From positions 44,781 to 108,780 of the forward strand of contig DAIDMQ010000042.1 of NCBI GenBank assembly GCA_027448945.1: a stretch of 64,000 nucleotides of DNA. Direction: 5' to 3'. Position numbers and translations under genes: made by a program. The notes beneath the pieces are model-generated. The model did no database searches. It worked only from the letters and a program-made list of their open reading frames with translations, and was not told where the DNA came from. This DNA comes from Gallionellaceae bacterium (GTDB taxonomy: Bacteria; Pseudomonadota; Gammaproteobacteria; Burkholderiales; Gallionellaceae). This document shows, in pieces, positions 8,630 through 17,638 of the stretch (positions are counted from its first letter, which is position 1; every line of letters starts with the position of its first letter).

Positions 8630-9718
8630 ATGCAAAAGAAACTGATCGCACTGGCTGTTGCTGCTGCTCTGACTACACCAGCGTTAGCTATGGCTGACGT
8701 GACTGTTTACGGCAAAGCATTTTTGGACGTTGAGTCTGTAAACAACGACCAAGCAGGTACTTTACCTGCAGCACGACTTTTGAAATCTAACGCAACGCGC
8801 GTTGCAACAAACGCATCCCGTTTGGGCGTTAAGGGTAGCGAAGATCTGGGCGACAACCTGAAAGCTATTTTCCAATACGAAGTGCAAATGGATGCAAACG
8901 GCGTTGGCGGTAACGGCTTGGGTAACGGTACACGTAACAGTGGTATCGGTATGGAAGGCGACTTCGGTAAAGTAATCGTTGGTCGTTGGGATTCCCCATA
9001 CAAGGTTGTGCATAACAGCGTTGAATTGTTTGATAATGCAACTGTGTTTAGCGCGACTAACGTAGTTGGTCGTTCTGCAAACGGAAAAAACTACAACAAT
9101 CGTCAGTCCAGCATGATTCAATACTGGACACCTAAGATGGGTGGTTTCCAAGCGGCTTTGATGTACGCGCCAGACGCAGCACCTACAGTTATTGCAGCAG
9201 CAGCAGCAGCGGGTAAAACTATCCTCGCGTTGTCCGGTACATACGATCAAGACGGTATCTACGCAGGTTTGGGTTACGAGTCACGTACAGACCAATCATT
9301 TGTAAATACAACAGACAGCGCAATGCGTCTGACAGGTAAATACACTTTTGGCCCAGCTTGGATTGGTGCAACAGTTGAAAGCGTTAAGACCAACACTGCC
9401 CCTGCAGTTAGTTACACTCAAAACATCTATGAATTGGTTGGTCAGTACAACATTGATGCTAACTTCATCGGTTTGAGCTACGCCAAAGCGGGTAAGAGTA
9501 ACGTTGCGAACACAGGCGCAAGCCAAGTTTCTTTGAAGTTGGGTCACAACTTCTCAAAGAAAGTTGAAGGCTTTATCGCTTACACGCAATTGAAGAATGA
9601 TGCTGTTACTGTTGCGGGCACTGGTGGTACTTACGCTCTTAGCGCTGGTACGCCATATGGTATAGCTTTGGGCTCTACACAGTCTGCTTTCGGTGCTGGC
9701 ATGAGCATGTCCTTCTAA
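8630..9718 (+). CDS. Outer-membrane porin, betaproteobacterial general porin family
   Basis: 362 residues. A signal peptide (MQKKLIALAVAAALTTPALA) precedes DVTVYGKAFLDVESV, the canonical first beta-strand of Gram-negative trimeric porins. RLGVKGSEDLGDNLKAIFQY and the VIVGRWDSPYK constriction-loop region are family hallmarks. The protein ends in Phe (GAGMSMSF), the outer-membrane insertion signal recognised by the Bam complex. It forms a passive diffusion channel. It has its own promoter region and terminator. An Ala-rich stretch (VIAAAAAAG) near residue 188 is a likely variable loop. Confidence 0.95.
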   Translation: MQKKLIALAVAAALTTPALAMADVTVYGKAFLDVESVNNDQAGTLPAARLLKSNATRVATNASRLGVKGSEDLGDNLKAIFQYEVQMDANGVGGNGLGNGTRNSGIGMEGDFGKVIVGRWDSPYKVVHNSVELFDNATVFSATNVVGRSANGKNYNNRQSSMIQYWTPKMGGFQAALMYAPDAAPTVIAAAAAAGKTILALSGTYDQDGIYAGLGYESRTDQSFVNTTDSAMRLTGKYTFGPAWIGATVESVKTNTAPAVSYTQNIYELVGQYNIDANFIGLSYAKAGKSNVANTGASQVSLKLGHNFSKKVEGFIAYTQLKNDAVTVAGTGGTYALSAGTPYGIALGSTQSAFGAGMSMSF

Positions 9719-9770
9719 TAGCGCTTGAGGCGACTACGCTCGCATAAGCAACATTAGTTTGATATAGGAA

Positions 9771-9796
9771 CGGGACACTTAGGTGTCCCGTTTTTT
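9771..9796 (+). terminator. Intrinsic terminator after the porin
   Basis: CGGGACAC, loop TTAG, GTGTCCCG, then six T's: an 8-bp perfect GC-rich stem. Confidence 0.93.
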
Positions 9797-9859
9797 ATTG
9801 ACGCTGGCAGTTGAATTCTCTACATTGCGCACTCTGAATTAATCGGCGGAGTACGAATC

Positions 9860-10483
9860 TTGAGTGTTGATCGTTTGATTGTGGAGTTTGATAAGGGCTT
9901 ACGTACCTTGTTCAGTGAGGCGCACAGCGTGCGCAGCTACCCAGATGCGGGTCTGGCTGATGCACCCCTTGATGAGGCTGAAAAGAAGCATGCAGCGGCG
10001 TTGATGCGCGTCAATCACACTGGCGAGATATGCGCCCAAGCGCTCTATCAGGGGCAGGCACTGACCGCACGCGACCTGCAGGTGCAACAGAGACTGCAGC
10101 AAGCGGCTCAGGAAGAGACTGAGCACTTGGCTTGGACCGCGCACCGTGTACACGAGCTGGGCGGCCACCTGAGTGTGCTCAATCCGCTCTGGTATAGCGG
10201 ATCCCTGGCGATGGGTGCATTGGCGGGTTTGTTGGGTGATAAATGGAACTTGGGCTTCTTGGCCGAGACCGAGCGTCAAGTCGGACATCATTTGCAAAGT
10301 CATTTAGAGAAGCTGCCGGTACAAGACGGAAAAAGTCGCGCCATTGTCACGCAAATGGCCGTCGATGAAGCCGCACACGCGAGTATGGCGGCCGAGCTAG
10401 GCGGTGCAGAGTTGCCGCAGCCTGTGAGGGTCGCGATGCAGCTCAACGGCAAACTGATGACGAATACGGTCTATTACGTTTGA
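9860..10483 (+). CDS. coq7: Demethoxyubiquinone hydroxylase
   Basis: 207 residues beginning at a TTG codon; GGAG lies 9 bases upstream and no ATG or GTG in frame fits better. The product hydroxylates the demethoxyubiquinol ring (C6/C5 position), a late step in ubiquinone synthesis, at the inner membrane. It is a di-iron carboxylate enzyme of the ferritin-like superfamily: the iron ligands are in LMRVNHTGEICAQALYQGQ (Glu about 56), QEETEHLAW (ExxH), ETERQVGHHL and VDEAAHASMA (second ExxH). The hydrophobic GSLAMGALAGLLGD gives membrane association. Common in aerobic betaproteobacteria in place of UbiF. Confidence 0.95.
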   Translation: MSVDRLIVEFDKGLRTLFSEAHSVRSYPDAGLADAPLDEAEKKHAAALMRVNHTGEICAQALYQGQALTARDLQVQQRLQQAAQEETEHLAWTAHRVHELGGHLSVLNPLWYSGSLAMGALAGLLGDKWNLGFLAETERQVGHHLQSHLEKLPVQDGKSRAIVTQMAVDEAAHASMAAELGGAELPQPVRVAMQLNGKLMTNTVYYV

Positions 10484-10567
10484 TCTTTGATGTTAGGCAT
10501 AAGCGAGAAGTCGTAAGTTGGTGCGGTTCGCTCCGCGTGACTTTTCTTGCAACTCCCTGCTTGCGCC

Positions 10568-10990
10568 TTACGGCTGCTCTTGTACCACTTCAAAATCATG
10601 CGTCACTTTGGCGGTCGCGCCTAGCATGATGGAGGCTGAGCAGTATTTCTCGGCCGATAGCTTGATGGCTTTTTCGACTACTTCTGGTTTGATGCTGCGT
10701 CCTTTGACGACGAAGTGCATGTGTATGCTGGTGAATACTTTGGGGTCGGTCTCGGCGCGTTCTGCGCTCATTTCCACATAGCAGTCTGTCACGTCCTGGC
10801 GGCTTTTCTTAAGAATGGTGATGACGTCATAACTGGTGCAACCACCCGCACCGATTAGCAGCATTTCCATAGGGCGTGGTCCCAAGTTGCGGCCACCACC
10901 GGCAGGTGCGCCGTCCATCAAGACGCCATGACCGCTTTCGGTCTCACCCAGGAAGGCGACTTGTTCTACCCATTTGACGCGTGCTTTCAT
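10568..10990 (-). CDS. OsmC family protein (YhfA-like)
   Basis: 140 residues. OsmC/Ohr proteins are thiol peroxidases with two reactive cysteines; both are present here, in LLIGAGGCTSYDVI (about residue 52) and EKYCSASIMLG (about residue 116). The motif GRNLGPRPMEMLL is typical of the YhfA branch, whose physiological substrate is unclear. AAAGG lies 7 bases before the ATG. It follows a small unknown gene by 17 bases, perhaps one transcript. Confidence 0.9.
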   Translation of the reverse strand: MKARVKWVEQVAFLGETESGHGVLMDGAPAGGGRNLGPRPMEMLLIGAGGCTSYDVITILKKSRQDVTDCYVEMSAERAETDPKVFTSIHMHFVVKGRSIKPEVVEKAIKLSAEKYCSASIMLGATAKVTHDFEVVQEQP

Positions 10991-11007
10991 TTGCTGGCCT
11001 TTAGTAT

Positions 11008-11238
11008 TTAGTTGGTCGCTGATTTTATGCGATACCGGAGAATTTCTGTCATCTCGTGGATGAAAAATTTGCTATCCCGCAAAGATTCCGTATCGGGAAT
11101 CAAGGCCAACACGCCTGAGTGATCACAATGTGTGTAAGCAGTTGCGGTGGCGATCACCTTGAAGCCAGACTGCGCTAAGCAGGTGACGGCGCGTGACATA
11201 ACTGTCAAGGGCATTTTCAAAGGTGTTGTTGGAAGCAT
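11008..11238 (-). CDS. Hypothetical small protein
   Basis: Up to 76 residues; internal Met codons at residues 9 and 14 are alternative starts and none has a clear Shine-Dalgarno sequence. I do not recognise a family. The C-terminal two thirds look like a compact soluble domain (SGFKVIATATAYTHC, then GVLALIPDTESL and FFIHEMTEILRYRIK). It lies 17 bases before the OsmC-family gene on the same strand and divergent from rplM. It may be real because the gap would otherwise be nearly 440 bases, but coding potential should be tested. Confidence 0.42.
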   Translation of the reverse strand: MLPTTPLKMPLTVMSRAVTCLAQSGFKVIATATAYTHCDHSGVLALIPDTESLRDSKFFIHEMTEILRYRIKSATN

Positions 11239-11351
11239 TTTTAATTCATTGCAAGGTCACACCGAAGTGATAATCCCGAATAGTAAAGGATTTGCAGGTC
11301 TGTATTAATGCGGGTATGTGGCGGTCCTGAAGAAGGAAAGCCAAAAAGAGT

Positions 11352-11381
11352 TTGACACATCCGACGTGGCTGGCCTAGAAT
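11352..11381 (+). promoter_or_regulatory. rplM-rpsI promoter
   Basis: A consensus TTGACA (11352-11357), an 18-base spacer and TAGAAT (11376-11381) followed by GCGCGCCC. The GC-rich discriminator is what stringent (ppGpp) control of ribosomal promoters would need; the regulation itself is inference. It lies 46 bases upstream of rplM. Confidence 0.75.
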
Positions 11382-11427
11382 GCGCGCCCTTCGAGGTTTA
11401 CTTATAGAATTTTTAGGAATTGTGGCT

Positions 11428-11865
11428 ATGAAAACATTTTCCGCTAAAGCCCAAGATGTCCAGCACGACTGGCTTCTGGTTGACGCAGCAGACCAAGTGC
11501 TAGGCCGCTTGGCCGCACAAATCGCTTCCCGTTTGCGCGGTAAGCACAAAGCGATCTATACACCGCACGTGGACACTGGCGATTTCGTCGTTGTTGTCAA
11601 TGCGGACAAGCTGCGCGTGACTGGCAATAAGGCTGAAGCCAAGTTGTACCATCGCCACACGGGTTACCCAGGCGGCTTGTACACAACCAACTTCACAAAG
11701 ATGCAAGCGCGTCACCCTAGCCGTGTTCTGGAAAAGGCCGTTAAGGGTATGTTGCCTAAAGGTCCTTTGGGCTATGCGATGTTGCGTAAGATGAAGGTGT
11801 ATTCCGGCGCGGCGCATCCCCACGAAGCGCAGCAACCAAAACCAGTTAACTTGTTGAAGGCGTAA
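11428..11865 (+). CDS. rplM: 50S ribosomal protein L13 (uL13)
   Basis: 145 residues from the ATG at 11428 ([15 protein letters not shown]), the normal L13 start, with AGGA 9 bases upstream; an upstream in-frame ATG at 11380 overlaps the promoter and is rejected. It binds 23S rRNA early in large-subunit assembly. Conserved segments: [47 protein letters not shown] and [19 protein letters not shown]. It forms the conserved rplM-rpsI pair, two bases apart. Confidence 0.98.
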   Translation: MKTFSAKAQDVQHDWLLVDAADQVLGRLAAQIASRLRGKHKAIYTPHVDTGDFVVVVNADKLRVTGNKAEAKLYHRHTGYPGGLYTTNFTKMQARHPSRVLEKAVKGMLPKGPLGYAMLRKMKVYSGAAHPHEAQQPKPVNLLKA

Positions 11866-11867
11866 TC

Positions 11868-12260
11868 ATGAGTGTGACATATAACTACGGTACGGGTCGT
11901 CGCAAGAGCGCGGTTGCTCGTGTGTTCATTAAGGCAGGCAAAGGCGACATCACTGTCAATGACAAGCCAGTTGACGTTTTCTTCTCACGCGAAACAGGTC
12001 GTATGATTGTTCGTCAACCGTTGGAATTGACTGAGATGCTCGGCAAGTTCGATATCATGGTTAACGTAAGCGGCGGTGGCGAGTCTGGTCAAGCGGGTGC
12101 GGTTCGTCACGGTATCACTCGTGCGCTGATTGACTACAACGCTGATCTGAAGCCGGTATTGAAGAGCGCAGGTTTGGTAACTCGTGATGCACGTGAAGTC
12201 GAGCGTAAGAAGGTCGGTTTGCGTAAAGCGCGTCGCAGGAAGCAGTTCTCCAAGCGTTAA
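11868..12260 (+). CDS. rpsI: 30S ribosomal protein S9 (uS9)
   Basis: 130 residues, the standard length. The N-terminal [15 protein letters not shown] and the C-terminal tail RRKQFSKR, whose terminal Lys-Arg reaches the P-site tRNA anticodon loop in the ribosome, are both intact. AAGG in the end of rplM serves as ribosome binding site. Co-transcribed with rplM and followed by a strong terminator. Confidence 0.98.
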   Translation: MSVTYNYGTGRRKSAVARVFIKAGKGDITVNDKPVDVFFSRETGRMIVRQPLELTEMLGKFDIMVNVSGGGESGQAGAVRHGITRALIDYNADLKPVLKSAGLVTRDAREVERKKVGLRKARRRKQFSKR

Positions 12261-12295
12261 TCTATACGAGCTTGCCGAATGGCGGTTTAGATGGA

Positions 12296-12330
12296 TGCAA
12301 AAGCCGCCTTCGGGCGGCTTTTGCATTTTG
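12296..12330 (+). terminator. Intrinsic terminator after rpsI
   Basis: TGCAAAAGCCGCC, loop TTCG, GGCGGCTTTTGCA: a 13-bp perfect stem with the very stable UUCG loop, then TTTT. Confidence 0.92.
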
Positions 12331-12420
12331 GGTTTGCTGGCTCTGTGCGGTGTATTTGTAATGCTGTTCGGGTATGCTATGCGCTGCTTCCGAATGGAGG
12401 CGATTGAATAAGGAATGACG

Positions 12421-13449
12421 ATGATCAAAGTAGGTATCGTAGGTGGAACAGGCTATACCGGCGTTGAGTTGTTACGGCTGTTGGCGGTGCATCCCCAAGT
12501 CTCTTTGCAAGTGATCACCTCGCGCGCTGACGCGGGTACGCTGGTGAGCCAGATGTTCCCGAGCTTGCGCGGCTATGTGGATTTGCCTTTCACTCATCCC
12601 GATCAAGCCCATCTTGAGCAGTGTAATCTGGTGTTCTTCGCGACGCCTAATGGCATTGCCATGCAGCAAGTGCGCGAATTGCTGGACGCGGGTGTTAAGG
12701 TAATCGATTTGGCGGCGGACTTTCGTATCCAGGATATTGCCACGTGGGAGAAATGGTATGGCATGCAACACGCCTGTCCCGATCTGGTGGCTGAAGCGGT
12801 CTACGGACTGCCCGAGGTGAATCGTGCGCAGATCAAGTCCGCACGGCTGGTCGCCAATCCGGGTTGCTACCCGACTGCAGTGCAATTGGGTTTCATTCCC
12901 TTGCTGGAAGCAGGTGTGATAGATGCAAACTATCTGATCGCTGATGCAAAGTCTGGTGTATCGGGTGCGGGGCGCAAGGCAGAGATTGCCACTTTGTTTG
13001 CAGAGTCTTCTGATAGCTTTAAAGCTTACGGCGTTGCTGGCCATCGTCACTTACCCGAAATCAAGCAGGGCTTGGCGCGCGTGAAAAGCAGCCAAGTCGG
13101 TCTGACCTTTGTGCCGCACCTGACACCGTTGATACGCGGTATACATGCCACACTGTATGGCAAGTTGAATCGTGACGTGGATCTGCAGGCATTGTTTGAA
13201 CAGCGTTATAAGGATGAAGCTTTTGTCGATGTGATGCCTGCAGGCAGTCATCCTGAGACACGCTCGGTGCGCGGCTCCAACCGTTGCCGTATTGCGGTAC
13301 ATCGTCCACAAGGCGGTGACACTGTGGTGGTACTGTCAGTCATAGATAACCTGGTCAAAGGTGCTGCGGGGCAGGCGGTGCAGAATATGAACATCATGTT
13401 TAATCTGCCTGAAGCCACCGCACTGAATATCGTGCCATTGCTGCCATGA
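12421..13449 (+). CDS. argC: N-acetyl-gamma-glutamyl-phosphate reductase
   Basis: 342 residues from the ATG at 12421 ([14 protein letters not shown]); AAGGA is 6 bases before it, whereas the ATG two codons earlier overlaps that site. It makes N-acetylglutamate-5-semialdehyde in arginine synthesis, NADPH-dependent. The N-terminal Rossmann GGTGYTG and the active-site cysteine in [15 protein letters not shown] (about residue 147) are intact, as is the GHRHLPEI substrate motif. Its stop overlaps the start of the next gene, a coiled-coil membrane protein. Confidence 0.96.
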   Translation: MIKVGIVGGTGYTGVELLRLLAVHPQVSLQVITSRADAGTLVSQMFPSLRGYVDLPFTHPDQAHLEQCNLVFFATPNGIAMQQVRELLDAGVKVIDLAADFRIQDIATWEKWYGMQHACPDLVAEAVYGLPEVNRAQIKSARLVANPGCYPTAVQLGFIPLLEAGVIDANYLIADAKSGVSGAGRKAEIATLFAESSDSFKAYGVAGHRHLPEIKQGLARVKSSQVGLTFVPHLTPLIRGIHATLYGKLNRDVDLQALFEQRYKDEAFVDVMPAGSHPETRSVRGSNRCRIAVHRPQGGDTVVVLSVIDNLVKGAAGQAVQNMNIMFNLPEATALNIVPLLP

Positions 13450-14189
13450 TGTATCGCAAGCTCAAACGCAAGTTCAGCATCGATGCCACCCAGCTTTCGG
13501 TGCGTCCGCATGTGGCTTGGTATGTACGCTGGTCAATTTACATTCCATTCGTGTTGGCAGCGATAGGCATGGCATGGTGGGCGTATGACAGCGGTTTGGA
13601 GTTTGCCGGTTTCCATAGAGGTCAAACCAGGCAAGAGTTAGAAGAGTTGCACACCAAGGTGGATGCACTGACTCAGGAAAATGCTCTGCTCAACAGCAAA
13701 GTCGCGCAGTATGAGCAGCAGATTGAGATTGATCACGCTAGTAATGCGGAGACCGCCAAGCAGTTGAAGGCTTTGAACGATGATAATGCCCATCTGGAAG
13801 AGGATTTGGCTTTTTTCCAAAATCTGACCGAGGCCAAGGGCAAAGTCGGAGAATTGGGCATACATCGTCTGCGTTTGGATCCCGACTCTATGGCGGGTGA
13901 GTACCGTGTACGTTTCCTGTTGGTGCAAGGCGGTCAGCGGGCAAAGGCATTCATAGGTACTTACCAATTAGTTGGGACCATCGTTGAAAATGGCCAGCGG
14001 ACTAATGTGGTCTTTCCAGAAAATCAAGCGGATAGTGCTCAATTTAAACTGGATTTCAAGTATTATCAGCGTATCGAGCAGAGTCTGCACATACCGGTAA
14101 GTGCTCAACTTGAAAGCGTGCAAGTTAGAGTATTTGACAATTCTGGCACACGTGAACCCAAGGTCAGACAGAGTGTCGCACCGACATAA
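13446..14189 (+). CDS. DUF6776-type membrane-anchored coiled-coil protein
   Basis: 247 residues. One transmembrane segment at about residues 30-47 ([20 protein letters not shown]) is followed by a heptad-rich coiled coil (about 58-125: [19 protein letters not shown] and onward) and a beta-rich periplasmic-type C-terminal domain ([24 protein letters not shown]). That layout matches the DUF6776 family; its function is unknown. The start overlaps the argC stop. Its place before a bactofilin gene suggests a role in cell-envelope or cytoskeletal organisation, which is inference. Confidence 0.8.
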   Translation: MMYRKLKRKFSIDATQLSVRPHVAWYVRWSIYIPFVLAAIGMAWWAYDSGLEFAGFHRGQTRQELEELHTKVDALTQENALLNSKVAQYEQQIEIDHASNAETAKQLKALNDDNAHLEEDLAFFQNLTEAKGKVGELGIHRLRLDPDSMAGEYRVRFLLVQGGQRAKAFIGTYQLVGTIVENGQRTNVVFPENQADSAQFKLDFKYYQRIEQSLHIPVSAQLESVQVRVFDNSGTREPKVRQSVAPT

Positions 14190-14210
14190 AACTATTTATA
14201 GGAGTACCTG

Positions 14211-14621
14211 ATGTTTTCTTCCAAACACAGCAAGCCACAAAACCGTATTGATTCTTTGATTGGTTCGGGAACCATCATTGAGGGTGATTTGAACTTTAGT
14301 GGCGGAATGCGTATCGATGGTCAGGTAAAAGGCAACGTTGTGGCGACACCTGGTAAACCTAGTACGTTGGTATTAAGTGAGCAGGCCCAGATCAATGGCA
14401 ATGTGAACGTGACGCATCTGGTCGCCAATGGTTTGATTAATGGCACGGTTACCGCGAGCGAGTACTTAGAGTTACAAAGTAAAGCCAAGGTTGTAGGTGA
14501 TGTGAATTACCATACAATAGAAATACAGTTGGGGGCGGTAGTAGATGGACGTTTGCTACATATCGCTAATGCCGAACAAGACAAAGTGATCGCTTTGAAG
14601 TCGAACAACAAGGCGGGATAA
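14211..14621 (+). CDS. Bactofilin (polymer-forming cytoskeletal protein)
   Basis: 136 residues. The central domain (about 17-120) is a run of short beta-turns with hydrophobic spacing: TIIEGDLNFSGGMRIDGQVK, NGNVNVTHLVANGLINGTV, EYLELQSKAKVVGDVNY, as in right-handed beta-helical bactofilins (DUF583). Flanking tails are short and polar, as usual. Bactofilins polymerise without nucleotide and scaffold envelope enzymes. A peptidoglycan peptidase gene lies 1.5 kb downstream on the other strand. TAGGAG is 6 bases before the ATG. Confidence 0.93.
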   Translation: MFSSKHSKPQNRIDSLIGSGTIIEGDLNFSGGMRIDGQVKGNVVATPGKPSTLVLSEQAQINGNVNVTHLVANGLINGTVTASEYLELQSKAKVVGDVNYHTIEIQLGAVVDGRLLHIANAEQDKVIALKSNNKAG

Positions 14622-14638
14622 TTTTTAAGGAGTAGAAC

Positions 14639-14989
14639 ATGAATGCAATGACAGAAGTGCAAGACCCGTTGGTATTTACAGACAACGCGGCAAATAAGGT
14701 AAAAGAATTGATCTCCGAAGAAGGCAATAGCGACCTGAAGCTGCGTGTATTTGTAAGCGGTGGCGGTTGCTCTGGTTTTCAATACGGGTTCACTTTCGAC
14801 GAAGTGACTAACGAAGATGACACAGTGCTGGACAAGAACGGCGTGCAGTTGCTGATTGATCCCATGAGCTTCCAATATTTGGTCGGCGCCGAGATTGATT
14901 ATCAGGAAGGTCTGGAAGGTTCACAGTTTGTCATCAAGAATCCGAATGCGACGACGACTTGTGGTTGCGGCTCATCCTTTTCGGTATAA
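14639..14989 (+). CDS. erpA: Iron-sulfur cluster insertion protein ErpA
   Basis: 116 residues, A-type Fe-S carrier. The three cluster-ligating cysteines are in [12 protein letters not shown] (about residue 44) and TTCGCGSSF (about 108 and 110). ErpA delivers 4Fe-4S or 2Fe-2S clusters to apo-enzymes such as those of isoprenoid synthesis and respiration. AAGGAG 9 bases before the ATG. It closes the argC-DUF6776-bactofilin-erpA run and is followed by a terminator. Confidence 0.95.
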   Translation: MNAMTEVQDPLVFTDNAANKVKELISEEGNSDLKLRVFVSGGGCSGFQYGFTFDEVTNEDDTVLDKNGVQLLIDPMSFQYLVGAEIDYQEGLEGSQFVIKNPNATTTCGCGSSFSV

Positions 14990-15016
14990 GCTTAGTCAGA
15001 ATCGGCAGTAAAGAAG

Positions 15017-15039
15017 AGGGGCGCTTGGCGCCCCTTTTT
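15017..15039 (+). terminator. Intrinsic terminator after erpA
   Basis: AGGGGCGC, loop TTG, GCGCCCCT, then T's. It ends precisely where convergent anmK ends, so it may serve both. Confidence 0.9.
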
Positions 15040-16130
15040 CATGCCTGATGTATCGCGCCTAGAATGCAATTGTGCCTAGCGCCTGTGACATTAGGAAGAT
15101 TCCCGGGTAATCCGGAGATTGTTTGCTGAGCCAGCCATGCGAAGGCTATAGCTTCAAGATAGTCACCATCTACCCCGAGTTGTTCGGTGGTTGTAATTTG
15201 GGCCGTGGGTAATAGTTGTTGTAGTCTGTTCATCAAGGTTCGGTTATGTGCTCCACCGCCGCACAAATAGATTTCTTGCGCGCCTGAGCAATATTCCATC
15301 ACGCTTTGAGCAATGCTGACGCAACTCAGTTCTAGCAGTGTTGCTTGTACGTCTTCGGGCCGCTCGTTACCTTGTAGCAGCACGTTGAGCCAGCCCATGT
15401 TGAATAGATCGCGACCGCTACTCTTGGGTGGTGGCTCGGCAAAATAGGGTTCGCTCAACATCTTAATTAGAAGATTCGGCAGCACTAGGCCGCTCGCTGC
15501 CCAAGTCCCATTCGCATCGTAAGGCTTGCCTTGGTGCTGTAAGCACCAAGCGTCCATGAGTAGGTTGCCGGGGCCGCAATCAAAACCGGATGTTGGCGAG
15601 AGAGGTGAGAGATCGGTCACATTGCTGATGCCCCCGATATTGAGTATCACTCTATGGACCTCGGGGTGGCGCAATAATCGGTCATGAAAGGCAGGGACTA
15701 GGGGTGCACCTTGCCCGCCCGCCGCGATATCTCGGCTGCGAAAATCATTAACAACAGAGATGCCGGAAAGTTCTGCGAGCAGAGAGGCGTTCCCTATCTG
15801 TAGGGTGTACGCGCTCTCCGGTCTGTGTCGTATGGTCTGGCCATGGCAGCCTATTGCCCGTATCTGTTGAGATGTGATGCCGCTATGTGCCAACAGGGGC
15901 GGTATGCTGAATGCGTAAAGACGTGCCAGTTGGTTGCTTGCAAGCTGGCAGCGATGTAACTCGTTATCGGAGGGTAGGTGTAAGGCCAGCAGTTCAGCAC
16001 GTAATTCGTCCGCAAAGGGAAGGTAATGCTGGGCTAGCAGAAGTGGGGTATCTGAGCTTAAATCAACAAGGACGGCATCTACGCCGTCCAAGCTGGTTCC
16101 CGACATCAGTCCGATGTAATACTGCTGCAC
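15039..16130 (-). CDS. anmK: Anhydro-N-acetylmuramic acid kinase
   Basis: 363 residues. It phosphorylates and opens 1,6-anhydroMurNAc to MurNAc-6-phosphate in peptidoglycan recycling. ASKHA-fold signatures: the phosphate loop IGLMSGTSLDGVDAVLVDL at the N-terminus, AIGCHGQTIRHRP (about 93-105), VILNIGGISNVT and GFDCGPGNLLMDAWC, and the adenosine-loop YLCGGGAHNRTLMNRL. Translation begins at GTG; no clear ribosome binding site. It lies 7 bases downstream of the peptidoglycan peptidase gene, a functional pairing. Confidence 0.95.
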   Translation of the reverse strand: MQQYYIGLMSGTSLDGVDAVLVDLSSDTPLLLAQHYLPFADELRAELLALHLPSDNELHRCQLASNQLARLYAFSIPPLLAHSGITSQQIRAIGCHGQTIRHRPESAYTLQIGNASLLAELSGISVVNDFRSRDIAAGGQGAPLVPAFHDRLLRHPEVHRVILNIGGISNVTDLSPLSPTSGFDCGPGNLLMDAWCLQHQGKPYDANGTWAASGLVLPNLLIKMLSEPYFAEPPPKSSGRDLFNMGWLNVLLQGNERPEDVQATLLELSCVSIAQSVMEYCSGAQEIYLCGGGAHNRTLMNRLQQLLPTAQITTTEQLGVDGDYLEAIAFAWLAQQTISGLPGNLPNVTGARHNCILGAIHQA

Positions 16131-16137
16131 GGGAGGA

Positions 16138-17433
16138 TCAGTCTAGTTTTGCCAAGTTGGTGTTGCGTAAAAGTTCCAAGCGTGCGACGAAGTTATCGGC
16201 TACAGGTTTGAACGCTGCGTACTGTGCGTTGCTGATAGGCTTTGCATCTGGCAGGGCGACACGCAAGGGATCATGTTGTTGGCCATCGACCTTGAATTCA
16301 TAGTGCAGGTGAGGACCAGTTGCTAAGCCTGTCATACCAACGTAGCCGATAATTTCTCCTTGGGAAACATGCTGGCCTTTATGCAGACCTTTGGCATAGC
16401 GTGAAAGGTGGCCATAGACAGTGGTATAGCGCCCTTGGTGGTTCACCATGATCACATTGCCGTAGCCGTTTTGTTTGCCGACCAAGGCAATCACGCCGTC
16501 CGCCGTCGATTTCACGCCAGTACCTGTAGGTGCGGCAAAGTCCACGCCCTTGTGCGCGCGCCATTTATTCAGTACCGGATGGAAGCGCGAGGAAGTGAAA
16601 CCCGAGCTAATACGTGAGAATTCTATAGGGGAACGCAAGAAAGCTTTACGCACGCTCTTGCCCTCGGGGGTGTAGTAATCACCGTGGTTGGCGTCACTCT
16701 GGAAGTAAACGGCACGGTAAGTGTGACCTTGATTGATGAACTCGGCTGCTTGTATGCGTCCGGAACGCACTAATGCACCGTTCTTGTATTCCATTTCATA
16801 CACTGCGGTGAACTTGTCGCCGCGACGCAAATCGTGGTGGAAATCGATATCGCCGCTGAATAGTTCAGTCAATTGGCGCGCTGCAGCATCAGGCATGCCG
16901 GCGGCATCGGTTGCGGCATACAAGCTGGTCTTGATTTCGCCGGTGCGAACGAACAAGCGCTTTTCCAACTGTGCGGTTTCGGTCTTGATTTTGTAGCCTG
17001 TATCTTGTTTGCTGATGGTGACTTGGTCATTATTGTCATTCAAGTAGCGCAAACTGATTAGGCTGCCGTTGTCACTGCGTTCTGCTTGTACTTCTTTACC
17101 CACTGCAAGTTTGCGGAATGATTCCGCTTCACTTGCGGTACGCAGGTAATTGCTGGCGGCAACATCATCTATATTCATGCGACTCAATATTTCGGCGACA
17201 GTATCACCGCGTTGAACTCGCTCATTACGCCAGAAACTAGTGGCGGTGGTCGCATCAGGGGAGATATGCAGGGGAATCTCTTGTACGGTAACTTGGGTCG
17301 TATTCAGACCGAATTCACTTTGTGGCACCAAGCCAAAAGCAGTCACTACACCCAGCAAAGGCATGGTGGACAGGGTGACAAACCAGCGCAATTTCATTTT
17401 GCGTTCTTGGCTGAGTAGGTTTTGGGTTAACAT
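16138..17433 (-). CDS. M23 family murein endopeptidase, MepM/YebA-like
   Basis: 431 residues. A basic N-terminus and one hydrophobic segment (about 16-35) anchor or export it to the periplasm. An opacity-associated/LysM-like N-terminal region is followed by the M23 domain (about 290-400) with zinc ligands in RAHKGVDFAAPTGTGV (His, Asp) and GPHLHYEF (HxH). Such lytic-free endopeptidases cut D-Ala-mDAP crosslinks to let new peptidoglycan strands in. GGAGG 6-7 bases upstream supports the 17433 start over an internal Met. Adjacent to anmK and divergent from tyrS. Confidence 0.9.
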   Translation of the reverse strand: MLTQNLLSQERKMKLRWFVTLSTMPLLGVVTAFGLVPQSEFGLNTTQVTVQEIPLHISPDATTATSFWRNERVQRGDTVAEILSRMNIDDVAASNYLRTASEAESFRKLAVGKEVQAERSDNGSLISLRYLNDNNDQVTISKQDTGYKIKTETAQLEKRLFVRTGEIKTSLYAATDAAGMPDAAARQLTELFSGDIDFHHDLRRGDKFTAVYEMEYKNGALVRSGRIQAAEFINQGHTYRAVYFQSDANHGDYYTPEGKSVRKAFLRSPIEFSRISSGFTSSRFHPVLNKWRAHKGVDFAAPTGTGVKSTADGVIALVGKQNGYGNVIMVNHQGRYTTVYGHLSRYAKGLHKGQHVSQGEIIGYVGMTGLATGPHLHYEFKVDGQQHDPLRVALPDAKPISNAQYAAFKPVADNFVARLELLRNTNLAKLD

Positions 17434-17638
17434 TCGCGCCTCCTGAAGTTGCCTATGTATGTATAGACAACATGCTACATTTTTCGACAGGTGCGCACTT
17501 TACCAGAAAGGCTGAGTGTGGCAAAACCCGACAGATATGCGGCAATCACCCGAACTGAGTGGCAATTGGGCTCTGATGAACGGTGTGAATTTCCATGTGA
17601 ACGGTCGTTTTATGCGACGCTGAATGAAATCAAGAAAT

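Noticed and set aside
8369-8635. 88-codon minus-strand frame between trpC and the porin
   Set aside because: It covers the porin promoter and leader and has no ribosome site or family.
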